The position numbers and the translations under genes are program-made. The notes under the pieces were generated by a model. The model did no database searches and was not told where the DNA came from. It saw nothing but the letters and a program-made list of their open reading frames with translations. A stretch of DNA of 64,000 nt. Source: Tubiluchus corallicola. Its lineage: Eukaryota > Priapulida > Priapulimorpha > Priapulimorphida > Tubiluchidae. This document shows, in pieces, positions 1 through 12,707 of this stretch (positions are counted from its first letter, which is position 1; the number at the start of each line of letters is the position of its first letter). The stretch lies in the NCBI GenBank assembly GCA_030141605.1, contig JAQGDQ010000091.1:434001-498000 (forward strand), in the 5' to 3' direction.

Positions 1-547
1 TTTTTGCCTTTTTGTTGACATTGATTTACGTCTTTTTGTTGTAACCTTTAACTATAAACAAAATAGAGGAAGCTTTGCCTGGCACGTGGATATGTGAGCA
101 CCTGTACTTTTCTCATCAAATATACCTGGAAAATATTTTATTGGTTATACATGTGGTGTCAAACCGAATGAGCAAAAACCTGTGCATGTATTTTTGAACT
201 ATACAGGTACAGCCAAATTGTTTACATCTGCTAATAACAATAATTGACGTTGCTTTACTAATTTACGTAAACGGCGAGATACAAGATTTTTTTCAGTTAA
301 TTCCGTGCAATTGTGAAAAACCATTTTAAGAAAAATTTTAAGTAAACAAAAACAGCGTGAAAACGTTATAAAAGCTGCCAGAGTAAAGCAATCGCCATGT
401 ATTTTTATATTCAAAACCAATTCGAAAAGCAGGTGTTTCGAAGTACGTTACGGGTTTTTAGTTGAATGTAACAAACAATATGTAAATTCTTCAAAAAGGA
501 AAAGTTTTAAGACTAAAGTGTGCCATTATTTTTGAAGCGACTACGGC

Positions 548-579
<32 letters not shown>

Positions 580-696
580 CTGGTTGACTGCGCACTGCAG
601 AGCGGCAAAAACATATTACACAAGCGAGAAGAACTTCGAAGGAGACCTCTTTATAGGTTAATTCGTAGCCGAGTAACCAAATTGTCTTCTTTTCAG
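1..696. other. Wnt9 upstream intron or 5' flank
   Basis: This stretch lies before the first recognisable Wnt9 coding exon. I looked for an ATG followed by a hydrophobic signal peptide and a donor site and found none. The ATGs here run into stops within a few codons; the longest, near 397, gives about 22 residues that do not resemble a signal peptide. A (CAA)n run occupies 547-580. The pyrimidine-rich tract and AG at 681-696 form the best acceptor for the Wnt9 exon. The segment is therefore probably intron, with the signal-peptide exon before position 1, but a 5' untranslated region cannot be excluded. Confidence 0.4.
547..580 (+). repeat. (CAA)n microsatellite
   Basis: About eleven CAA units. 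They read as poly-glutamine in one frame, but that frame is not joined to the Wnt9 coding frame, so this is treated as a simple repeat. Confidence 0.9.
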
Positions 697-1431
697 ATTG
701 TCGTCGCGACGGTCACTGTCACCTTATTTTAGAGCCACAGATCATTATTATCAGGACACCAGGTACAGCACAAATGAACGCATGACGCGAAAACACATAA
801 ACGAAAAGCTTTGTGATTCCTTCAAAATTGGACCGAAACAAAGAAAAATGTGTAGAAGAATTACGGGTATGGCGCAAACATTGATGACTTCTGTGAAAGA
901 GAGCACGCACAATTGCCAACGCAGTTTCAAATACGAGAGGTGGAACTGTTCAACTGGGAAATTTCGAACTAATATTTTAAAAAGAGGTGAACATTAGCGC
1001 GGCAATAGACATAAGCACGCTATGAATATTATTTATTTATATAATTAATAACTGTCATAACAACATGACTACTTGATTTTATCTTGACTTTCATGAACTA
1101 TCATGCGTAAAGTTACTTCAATACTTTATTCCCAAGCTGAGTCCCAAGTTGTCACCTTGGTAGTTAAAAGTCAAGGTCATTTTTCAAAGATTAATACGGC
1201 GAAATTAATGATAAGCTTCTGGGCTCTTACTTACATATTATAGGCTACAAATTATTATAGCTCTTATAGGCGTCAGTAGGCACTCATAAGGAGTTATTTT
1301 CTGAAATAATCGAGACTTACAATAACAAGTAGCTACAAGGAGCTAAGACAGAGTTAACTGCACAGATGATTGGTGCCAATTAAAAATAAATCAGTGTGAA
1401 ATTGAATATGGACATCTCGTTTCTTCTCTCT

Positions 1432-1494
<63 letters not shown>

Positions 1495-4400
1495 GCTCTC
1501 CATTTGTCAGCGACGGGTAACGTATACAAGAGGTGAGTATACTAGCCCTGTTTTATAGCCGCAGCTTGTCAAATTTGCGGAACTGTCTTAGTAATAGCTC
1601 ACTTTTTCGACATGCATGTTACTAGTTACCATGTTGACATCAGCGGGAGACGGGGGAGTACGGCATTTAGAAACGGATCCATAAATTCTTCTTTTTGTTT
1701 ATTTTATGACGTTAACTACATCATTTAGAAAGAGTTCGGAAACAAACAACGCAGGCTTCTCAACATTCGAGCACAAGCAAAGGCTAAGTATGAATGAAGC
1801 TTTTTCACGAGCTAGATACTAAAGTTGTCAATATTTAGAATAAAAGTTATTACATTGGTTATTTATTGCTTTCGCATGAACTCTCATCATGAAGGCAGTA
1901 GCCTTATACTGGCTTCGAGACGCCGCGACGGTGTTCACAAAGTGTCTCTGTGGTGGTGTGAATAGGCCTAATCACAATTATCACTTCCTTCCATACCTTC
2001 ACTTCACTATCCATACGCTCTTCCTTTACACTGAGTTCTAATTAGAATAACAGAAGGGTGTGAGAAAAACCTGTAATAGTTTTTGTCGAGTCTTTGATGT
2101 ATACCGTCCAACAATTTAATATTAATTAAACTGGCAATGCAATTGAAAAGTTAATAAGAATCAAGAGCCTATTGTTTGCTTTTGATATAGTCTAACATTT
2201 CACATTCTTTGAAAATATTTCCGAGCTTTGTGCATACAACTGTAAAATAAGGTATTTTCTAAATAAAAGAACTCTCTCCCCACCCCCTCACTTTCTACGT
2301 ATTGCTATTAAAAGGACTGAAAAAAAGTCATTATGTTCAAAGGACTTCCTTCTGTCGTAGCATTGTAAACGTATTAGCCTTGTCTTTTTTATTTGACAAC
2401 AAGTTACATCATTCTAATAATTGCAGGTTTCAAAGAAACGAGTTTTTTATATGCTTTACAAGCAGCCGCGCTCACACATTTCATTAGCAAAGCCTGCAGT
2501 ACTGGAACAATTACTCGATGCTCTTGCGCCAAATCTGGAAAACCGGAGGAAGTCTTACATCAGGTATGAAGCAATGATAATTTCTTTATCGTGCGTGCTG
2601 CAGATCACTCCATGGCTGGCTACCTCCCTGAAAGTCTGGCTCAGCGAATGCTGACATGTATTGACTGACCGACTGACTGGCCAATTAGGTACCCAGCGTA
2701 CGTGTTTCAGGTAAACAAATCAGTTAACCGATAAATTAATTGTCCTGATCACTGAATGCTTTATATAATATTTCAAAAAGCAACATCTAATAAGCTCATG
2801 ACTGGTTTTTAGGTCAAATATGGTAGTTGTGGGGACAAGATTAACTATGGAAAGAAATTCACGAGGTCCTTCTTGAAAGCCAGTTTGCCAGAAGCACATC
2901 GAACGCACAAATCAAGAAAAACAAAGATAGAACTGCACAATGCCTTCATTGGTATAAGGGTAAATAGCTTTTAGTGCCTCTTGTTTACACTGTCTCCGTA
3001 TAAACATAGTGCGCTTGATAGAAAAATAATAATTTGTCATTTTTATGCAGCTCCACATACTGCAAGCTGATGTGTAGCTCTTTACTGATCTGTCACGTCA
3101 TAAAATGAGCTAATGAACTAGCATAAGTGTTAGTCCACACTAGCATAAGTGTTAGTCCAGTTTGAAAGCACATACATCCCTCTCATCGAGATCAATAGGT
3201 GAAGACAATAGGTCTAGCTATGTAGCTGAAACAGCTTAGAAGTAGTTTTTGTGGTGATGGCGCATCCATTTACTAATGAGATCTGGCGTTGCTTAACTTC
3301 ATAGCCCGGCAAAACCAAATTTGCCCTAAGAAATTCCAGGAAATGTTCACTGTAGTATAGTATTTCGCTTTAATTATAGCTACGAGTTTTTAGTTATGAC
3401 AACCCATGATAATGCGGCGTTTTAGCACTTTCAAGTATATATCAATTGTTACCGAACACGCAAAACAAACTCGCAAAATAATCCGAATAATAAGTAACAG
3501 AACCATAACGAACATAATAATAAAGATGGAATTTATTCGGAGGCCTTCCAGGATCCTCAGAAAATCTATTGTCAATCAAAAGTGAGCATCTGTATATAAC
3601 TCAGAAAGGATGTAATAGTATAGCCAAAAGTACCAAAAATGTTCCACAATGACGCTAATCTGCATTTGTGTGTCCAAATAATCTTGTGACCAGATGACCT
3701 ATGTGCCCCAGTGCCTGTAGCAGAGTTGCAACTGACGTCATAGTTTGTTTATTCCGCCATTTTGGACGGTCTAGATAACTCGATCCGAAACATCACTCCA
3801 ACAAATTCCCGCATATTCGTTATATCGCTTTTTCTGTTAAATTTATATATCAATTGGTTTCAAAAGCTCCACTAAAGTTTTCCATTTTAATGCGAATATT
3901 TTCGTTTTAGTTGATGAATCTGTTAGAGACAAATTCATTGAAACGGATTTAAAATCGACTATAAGTTTAAGCAACTGAACGGCTTAGCGCTTTTCAAAAG
4001 CAACAGACTGATTAAATTCTACTTGTTCATGTAAAATGATTAGTTTGATTACATGACAATGTGTATTTTAAACATGCTCGTTTAATTGGACTTTTCAGTG
4101 TGAATAAAATAGAAATTATGTACAATGGAATTGTTTACTTACGAATTTTGTTTGTTTATCGTAGACTGTGCAAAACAACATGATAAAGCAATGTCAGTGC
4201 CACGGAATCAGCGGTAGTTGTGAAGTGAAAACTTGCTGGATGCGTTTGTCAAACTTCCGGGACACAGCTACCGATTTGAAAGAGAAATACGAAAAGGCCA
4301 CGTTTTTGTCGCCTACGAACAAAGCCAATCTGCCAAAATTTGACAGGAAAAAGTGTAAGAGAGAGCTGGTTTATTACGAATCTTCGCCAACGTTTTGCAA

Positions 4401-4599
4401 AAAAACAAAATATAGCGGCGGAACTAGAGAGCGCCAGTGTCTACAGAAAGACCGAGACTGCAAGAGCTTGTGCTGTGGAAGAGGTTACAACACTAAGACA
4501 GAAAAATTTGTTAATAAATGTAAGTGTAGGGTTCTACCTACTTACAATGTGGTGTGTGAAGAGTGCAGTCATCTACTTGACATTCACATTTGCAAATAG
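697..4599 (+). CDS. Wnt9: Wnt9 ligand, divergent, 5' incomplete
   Basis: Secreted Wnt-family ligand. Visible coding exons are 697-986, 2427-2563, 2813-2959 and 4165-4599, joined by GT-AG introns that keep the frame (phases 1, 0, 0), giving about 335 residues. Seen: [55 protein letters not shown] with the serine that is palmitoleoylated in Wnts, [15 protein letters not shown] and LCCGRGYNT. The FKET segment and the short [13 protein letters not shown] segment are typical of Wnt9 rather than Wnt1, Wnt6 or Wnt10, and position next to Wnt1 agrees. Odd points: the C-terminal WCC is replaced by Pro-Thr-Tyr, the usual tryptophans before GCGD are absent, and HNN reads HNA. The signal-peptide exon was not found. 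The first exon start is uncertain: acceptors at 695-696 and 731-732 both fit. The gene is probably functional because it has no internal stops and intact splice sites. Confidence 0.86.
987..2426 (+). other. Wnt9 intron, phase 1
   Basis: The donor AGAG|GTGAAC and acceptor TTGCAG|GTTTC interrupt a glycine codon just before FKETSF. The intron holds a long (TC)n microsatellite and nothing else I recognise. Confidence 0.85.
1421..1500 (+). repeat. (TC)n microsatellite
   Basis: Nearly pure TC dinucleotide tract with a few TTTC interruptions, inside a Wnt9 intron. Confidence 0.95.
2960..4164 (+). other. Wnt9 intron, phase 0
   Basis: The donor AGG|GTAAAT and acceptor ATCGTAG|ACTG flank the exon that starts just before the CQCHG motif. 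The intron contains a 22-bp tandem duplication at 3118-3159, a palindromic CRE-like TGACGTCA at 3733-3740 and a YY1-like CCGCCATTTTGG at 3754-3765. No coding content was seen. Confidence 0.8.
3118..3159 (+). repeat. 22-bp tandem duplication
   Basis: The 20-mer CTAGCATAAGTGTTAGTCCA occurs twice, separated by CA. The copies are identical, so the duplication is recent. Confidence 0.9.
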
Positions 4600-5372
4600 C
4601 TGGATAGGATAGTTCTGCTTAGATCATTTCAGCATTTCAGTGTCAACTGCTTGTAAGTGGCACAGGGTTAGAGGCATTAAGAATGTCAATATAATTTATT
4701 TGTGCTAGTTCATTAAGTTGGTGCAATAATAGTGTAGTTGCAGGCGTAATGATGAGCGTGTCTGCAAAAAGTATTCTGTGTAATCGAAATGACTGCCGGT
4801 GATATTTTAAATCACAGTCTTGAAAAGGTTGAGCCCATATGACGCTACTGTAAGCAATAGAACGATTGCGCCTCGAGGCAACTATACCAACTGAAGCCAT
4901 GAACGTTGGCAGGCCTTCGCATGATCTGAGTTGATATGAGCCCAGTGACCACATTCATATAACAAAGAAGGCAAATCACGAAGAGTGCTCTAAATAAGAT
5001 GAAACTATTCTGTACCCGATCTACAACAGCGGAAACTGGTCACTTGGTCTGGTGTTTGGTCCGATATCATCCGGGGTCCCCTTCGTTTTTGCAGCGAGTG
5101 TGAATAATTCATTGGTTTCTCTGCTATAGTTTTTAACATAAATATGTACAATAACAGTGGAGCATAAGTGAAAATTTTGTTGATCTTTGTTTATTTGAAG
5201 ACGAAAGTCTCAGTTCTGCAAGTCGAAATTTGTTGAACTGAATATTTAATTAATTACGTTTTTAACAATAACGATATAAAAACTGTAAGAGGAATAATAT
5301 TGTATTAGTTGCACTAGGATAATGAAAACGTAATATAACAGTATAATGAAAATAAGTATAAATTTGTAATAA

Positions 5373-5377
5373 AATAA

Positions 5378-5378
<1 letters not shown>
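5373..5378 (+). terminator. Candidate Wnt9 polyadenylation signal
   Basis: AATAAA about 770 bases after the Wnt9 stop codon, just before an AAT array. In DNA this AT-rich the hexamer is common, so it is only a candidate. Confidence 0.25.

Positions 5379-5381
<3 letters not shown>

Positions 5382-5455
<74 letters not shown>
5382..5455 (+). repeat. (AAT)n microsatellite
   Basis: About 24 uninterrupted AAT units downstream of Wnt9. Confidence 0.95.
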
Positions 5456-7992
5456 TTAATAATATTCATTGTGAGAAAATGTTTAGTTATAACAAGATAC
5501 AGTGAATTGTATCCTTGTCTTGCATAAAACCAGAATAATAATTATTGAGTATATCAATGTATATTTGCATATTGTGACAATATTGAGAAAATTTGAGAAA
5601 ATTTATTGTGGTCTTTATCAGATAAGAACAATGGATTTTAAGTCATTTACAAACATTCTTAAACGCCAGTAAAGTGCTTTATTTGCTTACGTAAAATCCC
5701 AGGTTTAAGCAGCGACAAGCACTATTAAGTACCGAAAAACGTAGCCAGAAATTGTTTTTATTTTCTACTAAAAAGTACATAGCATAAAAATCAAAGAAAA
5801 TCATTTATGTGACTCATTTTGAGGAATTATACTCAGATCGCCCGCTCGTTTGCGACCTTTCAAAGTCATGATCAATCATCAGCCTCCAAATGAAGAAACC
5901 TGGGGCACAGAAGAGACATGTGCTCCCCCTTTACCGTGTGCAAAATACAGTTGCACGTTGCTACACCTTTCAAAATCAAAGCGCTCCACTTATCAAATTT
6001 CGTGGAATTTTCACTGCATGTGGTAGAGCAAAGGCTAAAGCTCATATAATTACAGGAATCTTTAGCCTTACCATATTGGTCCTCATATCTATATGTTAAA
6101 GCACGTCGTTAAAAGGCAGCTGGCAATAGAGTTTTGTCTCAAAATTGACGAAACGACATGCAATATAGCCTTTGCTGATACAAATGTATATTTTCTCGTA
6201 ATGGATTCTCAATGCAAAAAGCTATAGAAAAGCTCCTTCCTTATCTTCTTAAGTTTTAGTAAATGCTCCTTATTGCAGACCTATTATTAGCATCTATGAT
6301 CTATCAGATGATTCAGATCTATCAATTTACCTGATTCTTTCCTGAATTTTGCAAAATCAATGCAGCAATGTGTGATTGATGTATAACAGATTGATGTAAT
6401 GAAAAGCATGTTGAATGTGGAGCCACAAATTACGGAAATGTCTTTGTTTGTTTTGCTGGATGAATTAATTGTTTCAGGTTTGAAAGTTTTTGTATAGAAG
6501 TAATCGTCTAAACCTAGTTATCCGTCGTGTTCAGTGTCATCATACAGTCCACAGAAATTTTAAAATTGTCAAATAAAGGGATACAGAATCTAAGTATGGA
6601 AATGTGCTTCTGTACACTTCCCATGCTGCGCCATGAAAATATCCTAAAAGTAAGTCTTGACTGTTTTGCATTTAAGACGGCAAAGATGTCTCAAAATTAT
6701 TTTCGACAGTTTATAATAGATGGCGCCACCATGCACTTACACGGTAGACCAAATTAACTGAAAGTAGCAACAAAATTAATTTACGGGCTTAATGAGTTAA
6801 TGATAAGGATTATGCTAATGGCCAAACAATACCTACAGATTTTTGAGAACTCAGAATAAACACAGAATTAAACTTTGGTCTTTAAGAAGAAATATCATGC
6901 AAAACAAGCGCTAATTTTCTTCTTAGTTAATCGCCAAAGTGCAGAGTAAAACTTTATTGGAACAAACAATCGAATTTTTAGGCAGTATTTATGTGGATAG
7001 CTGTATATTGTATTTTGTCTATGTATTGGGCTGCTACTATGCACGACGTCCTATAGCCATGTTGGTAAATCTTATAATAAGTTACTGGGATTTACGTTTC
7101 ATTCTAGTCTTGTGGTGCCATCTTGTAGAGCTTTCATTTTGTAGTACCCTAAGCTTTTCTGGGTGTGACTGAAATTTTCCACTTTTTGCTCGGGCTGTTC
7201 GCAATTAAAAAGTGACAAAAGTGTTAGTTTGGGTCAGTCCAAGTCAGATATACATTACTTAAAATACCAAATGGTACATTTAAAATTTTAAGTTCGAATT
7301 AAATTTTACTAGCTATCTCTCTATTTTCTTGGCTATTGTTTTTATTGAAGCTAAAGCACCTCACATTACTTTATATTTTAACGAACCATTCTGCTTCTAA
7401 ATTATTTTCTAAAATTTCTAAGAAAAGTTTTTTTAAGAAGAGTGAATTGTTTACGTTTAATAATATTACTTGTTCTAAAGTAATTCTCAACATTGTAGTT
7501 ATTTACAAGGGAACCCATATTTTGTTGCTCAATTTGCTGTTTGTCCGTTCATAAGAAATTTTCATCATAATTTCCAAAAGTACCTTTAACTAATCATGAC
7601 TATGAATCAGAATTTGAGGAAGATATCTGAATGTCTTGAAATATTTGGCTAATAGAAGATATTTTAAGCTACATACTATATTTTCGAATCTTCAAAAAAT
7701 TGTGGGGAAATAAAGTTTTCAAAAATAAAGAAATATGTTAGGATACTGTGAAACGCATCTCCAATAGTTTTTGACTGAGCTGTACCGCTCATTAGTTATC
7801 CATACTGCAGATAATCTATTTTACAATCAGAAACAGATAGACATAAATAATTAAATATTTATTGCATTTTTTCACTTATATATATAGATCAACACATGCC
7901 TAATCCTACAAGATTCTTCGAACTGTTATACCGTATTAACTGTACAAAAGCAACCTTCGGAATCTCTCGTTATTTTTCTATCTAAAAACTTG

Positions 7993-8123
<131 letters not shown>

Positions 8124-9823
8124 GTTAAGGCAAACGATTAAAATACTAAACCAAGGATCAGCAGCAGCAGTCAAACAAACAAACAAACAAATGCGTATAT
8201 AGCAATATGTAAATCTTTCTTGAGAACATCATAGTTATTAGGTTTATTTCGTCTTGTCGTTGCGGGATGTGAATCGTGTAATTGCTTTTTCACATCACAC
8301 ACTAGCCGGAAGTATGCACCTGTGAAGAACTTCAGTTTATACAACTTAAAGGCCTTCTGATAAAACATAATAATTGACAATTAATCGCTCGACAAAAGTA
8401 TTGACACCTGGCTGTCCTCAAGCTTTTACTAAAATGATTTTATACTATCCCATAAAAATAACAGCTGGCAAAAGCAGGATTTAGCGGTTGCACATAGCTT
8501 CCGTGTCTTACCTGTGATTACCTGTAATTGCAGGTAGCCTAAAAAGAAACAAGATGCCTGCCATAAATAAAACCGAACAAGGGGGAATAATTGGTGATGC
8601 CGCCTATTGAAATGACTGTTAATAAAACTGTAGTTCGTGCAATAAAGTGGGCTGTAAAAACTAAAAAGTGTTGAATGAGTGTTTGTCCAGGTAGCATACT
8701 TGTTTATAATTATTTCAACAGGTGCACATGGGTGTGCGCGGCATTACAGTGAGGGATGTAGAAATTGTAAAGATTTGCATCTTCTGTTATAAAATTAACG
8801 ATTTTGTTATCTGCTTGCGAATTAAGAGAGAGAAAGTTTTTATTTCGATCCACACGCACAGTCACACTTACGGTTAAAGAATTTTTTTCATTTTTAATCC
8901 ATGTATAGCAAGTGTTACTTGAAATTAATTGTCCTTTATTACTTTGTAATTTATTGAAAATGAGAGAGACTGATTGTTTCTCACCTCGCCATTGAGCTGC
9001 TAATAAACCAACTGCACATGTCATATACCCATTCGCCATTCATTTACCCAATCGAACACCTAGGTTACTACGTATGTTGCAGACGAAGAGAAAGTTCATG
9101 GGAAACTTTTCAGTTCCTTAAGCATTTCGCAATTGAATTCATTCCAGAACAGTTTGTTTACCAATTTACTGCAGTAAGCGGACGTTTCTCGTTATAATTA
9201 CATGCGAAAATATTAGTTTAATCAATGCTTAGGCAAGCCAATCGTATAATTAAGGTGGGCTAGGGTGTGTGCTTTTGCAAGTGCAGAGTCGGAGCTGTTG
9301 GCAACAAGCATAGTTTTGACATAAATAACTCAAAATTAGCTGTCAGACTAAATGATCGATTGAGTTCGCCTGCCTCTGGTGTTGATTTGCAATTACAAAG
9401 TATCCAAAATGGCGAATGATTGCTCCGCCCACTTACAAGCAGAATGGTTATAAAAATGTGTTGAATTTCTTCATGTATTGGTAATAACTATGTCGCCGAG
9501 AGGATTATATAGCTTTGGATAGAAAATAATACTTTAATTCGGCCAAGATTTGCAATGACACGAAATTTTAGTAATAGGTGAAATAGAAATATTCAAATTA
9601 ATGTTTCGCGGAAAATATGCGTAAATATACACAAATGAGAAGCATTAATTTCAATAAAAATGGAAATAATAAAATATACCGTATAGTTGGTGTAACGTAC
9701 CTATATAAGAGAAATTGGGATCAAGGAATTAATTAAAAAATATCAACTAATTGTAACTATAAATTCAATGTCTTAGTACATGCACGCAGGTATAAAAAAC
9801 CTCATTTCTTGCTCGTTACTTGG

Positions 9824-9851
9824 AAATTATATAATTTAAATTATATAATTT
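9824..9851. repeat. Perfect 28-bp AT palindrome
   Basis: Two tandem copies of AAATTATATAATTT, each self-complementary, make a perfect palindrome. It lies between TGGAAATT and AAATTCCA, which extend the inverted symmetry to about 9821-9868. It may be cruciform-prone; no function is assigned. Confidence 0.7.
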
Positions 9852-11847
9852 ATTATATTTAAATTCCAGAAAAACAAGAAGGTAACAAAATTAATATGCC
9901 TTTTCAGGAAATTAATACCGGTACAAAATGCATGTGCTTATAAAATGTATCATCAACTTTAAAGAAGTAGGCTTACGTAATACGATTTAAAATGCTTTTC
10001 AATTGACTTTTCACAATTATTTGTATTACATTTTGACCGACTACAGCGATAGCTAAGTTACAAATGAGTAAATATAGGCCTATACGTTGTGGATTACAGA
10101 AGCGTTAAATTAATAAGCTGTAATTTAATTATAGTTATAGTTATAGTTAATGATTTTTACGGTCTTTACCACTTACGATAAATATACTACATAATGATAT
10201 TCTTCCTATTAATAAACTTCGATTTATCTTTTAACGTATATGCAGATCCGAGATATTCCTATATCTTTTCATTACAGATTTTACTGATTACAGTATAATT
10301 TAGGTCTAAATTTTCAACTGAAACAAAAAGAAACACTTACTCCATGACCGAGGTTACACGAGTTTTTATATATAGTTGTATGCATGTTCAAGATTAGCTA
10401 CAGCAATATGTCTCTATTTTAAAACTAAATAATTACTTAAATAAATACTAAACCTGCTTTTACATTGCCTCAATAACTGACCAAAGTTTAACAAAAATTA
10501 ATTTTAGTTTAAAAAAGTAAATATGAATCTAATGGCTGATGATGCGCGCTTTTAAATTTGAGAGCGTGGCAAAATTGTGGCAGAAGATGTAGCCTCATTT
10601 GTGACAAACTCATAAATACTTTACTCACTGATAAAACTAATCAGAAAATTGACAGCTAAGGAATCCTAACCAGACCAGAATTTGTGTACACCTATCGGAA
10701 TTTACAACCCTACTTCTCAGGTTCAAATATTACGTCTTACAACTAAAAATGCTTTTATATACACTTACTTATGCAGATTTTTTAATTATTAAGAAATGTA
10801 AAGCTATAAATACGTAAGTCTTCCCAAGAATTCACCGCAGCGCTCTATGCTATTAGATTTTGTAATCGTAATGCAGTTACAAATTAATTCTGGATACCGA
10901 GCGCAAAATCCACAAGAGAAGAAACACAAAAAACACAAAATGTAACCAATGACTCATTAAATCCCCAAGCCATAGAAAAATGCAAGGGAAGAGTGCCACA
11001 GAATTTACAAAAGAAAACAACAACAAAAACACATGGATGTAAAAGTGCGAAAAGCCCATTGCTTGCACTAGACGTACAATATTATTGTAAGATATGGAAA
11101 AATGAAAGTTTTTGTATGTTTTGCATTTTTTATGACAAAAATACCCACAAAATCGTTTTCCTTATTTCGTTTTATGAAATAGTTTAAAAAGTACAAACAG
11201 ACTTGTGCTACGTAACTTTGCTTCAATCGTCTTCGTCAAATGATCGTATTCTTATTTATGCTTGATGGTATTTTTTATGTCATTTTTATTATTGATTTAC
11301 AAAGTGTTTCCAGTGCAGGCATATATTATAGAACTTGCAAAATTTTTTTTAATTTCTCATTTCACAATTGTCCAAACTTATTTAAATTCTGTTTAAGTTC
11401 TCATCAGACACGTGTGCAATTATAAATAAGTCGTAAATGTTTCCAAAAGTTTTAGTAATTTAAGATTAGCGTGAATTTATGATGAACGCACGGGAGAACT
11501 GCAGCCAGTGGGCTGGATTTTCCCATGGAACGATTTCTCTGGGTAATTCGCTAGTTTATGGAGTTATAGCTAAGCTAATTATTCTGCAATTTTTCCCAGG
11601 ATTAAGACCGTCGCCTTCACTCTCTTGCGTAAACTGACTAATTATCCTATTAATTGTCTCGCTGCCTTTTAAGATTGGCGGTATCAATTCAGCTCTATTG
11701 CCCCTTTATGTAAGATGGCAATAAAATTATATTGAGCAGGAATAATAAAAACAAAACAAGTTTATTCATAGCTATTGTTGTCTTATTGTCGGCTGCGCAT
11801 GGTCAGCAGGCGGGAGCGGATGCAAAGGCGGCTGAAATGAACAGGAA

Positions 11848-11858
11848 TGCGCATGCGC
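11848..11858. promoter_or_regulatory. NRF1-like palindrome upstream of Wnt1
   Basis: TGCGCATGCGC matches the known NRF1 palindrome and stands out because CpG-rich 11-mers are rare in this window. It lies about 750 bases before the Wnt1 ATG. A small hairpin (9-bp arms GGTATTTTT/AAAAATACC) follows at 11878-11901. Confidence 0.35.
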
Positions 11859-12606
11859 CGATTGAAATTAACAATCAGGTATTTTTGTACTTAAAAATAC
11901 CGACGTGTTAATCAGAAAATAAATTGACTGCCAATACGCAGAGCTCAAGTTTTGCTCAAAATGTTTCTCTTTTCTGTGCTTTTGTATAGTACTTACAGTC
12001 CCACCTCGTCTGTTCTCGGGGCGGTGAAGAGAAATCGGTTAAGGGCTGATGATTTGACTCACTACACGGCCTGCAAGTTTTAATTCTCGCAAATACATTT
12101 CGCGGGTAGTTGTCAATTAACAGTCACATAGCTAATAGTTTTAGGGTGGATATTACCTGCCCTGTCTGGACGCACGTTTTATTGCCTATTCCTCCTTCAA
12201 GGTGGTCGTCGTGCATTTATACCTGAACATTGTCAGGCAGTTACTTGCTTGGTTTGTAGGCCATTTGTTTTATGGTAGTGATGTAATGAACGGCGAACGT
12301 TCTATGAAAGAACCTGATGACATGCGTACAAACCCACATCAGCATAATGCAAAGAAGCGACCGTGTGTGTATTAAGAAGTTATAGCATTCTGCTAATCAT
12401 TATTGCTACTACGTAAAACTGGGTATCATAAATAAATTTAGAAGCAGTTCCGAGTTGAGTGACGTAGCCAGGATGCAGTGTGTGTGATTGACACGCAGTA
12501 GTTTATTATAGAGTTATACTCGGGGGCTTCACGCACTTGTCCAGACTTGATAAACTCAGGTACCGAGCACTGGTTCTTGTAAACATTGCACTAAAGTACA
12601 GAAACA

Positions 12607-12707
12607 ATGTGGAACTGTGAAGTTGAAACGTTTATAATTTTATTCATGATTGCAGCTGTGCCGCAGATTGAAGTGATGGGAAAAAGACATAGAGGATCTA
12701 AATGGTG
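12607..12707 (+). other. Wnt1: Wnt1 exon 1, signal peptide exon
   Basis: Encodes 33 residues plus two bases of a tryptophan codon. The hydrophobic core [10 protein letters not shown] is followed by a basic stretch and KW. The donor GGTG|GTGAGT is strong, and the split TG|G codon joins exactly to GGCGTAATT at 14429 to give the Wnt1-specific WWGV. Confidence 0.92.

Noticed and set aside
520-732. 70-residue frame with poly-Gln as the Wnt9 N-terminus
   Set aside because: It starts at a GTG, ends at a stop inside the Wnt9 exon in a different frame, and has no signal peptide.
4643-4954. 103-residue open frame on the minus strand just after Wnt9
   Set aside because: No recognisable domain and no splice context. 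It overlaps the expected Wnt9 3' UTR; probably chance.
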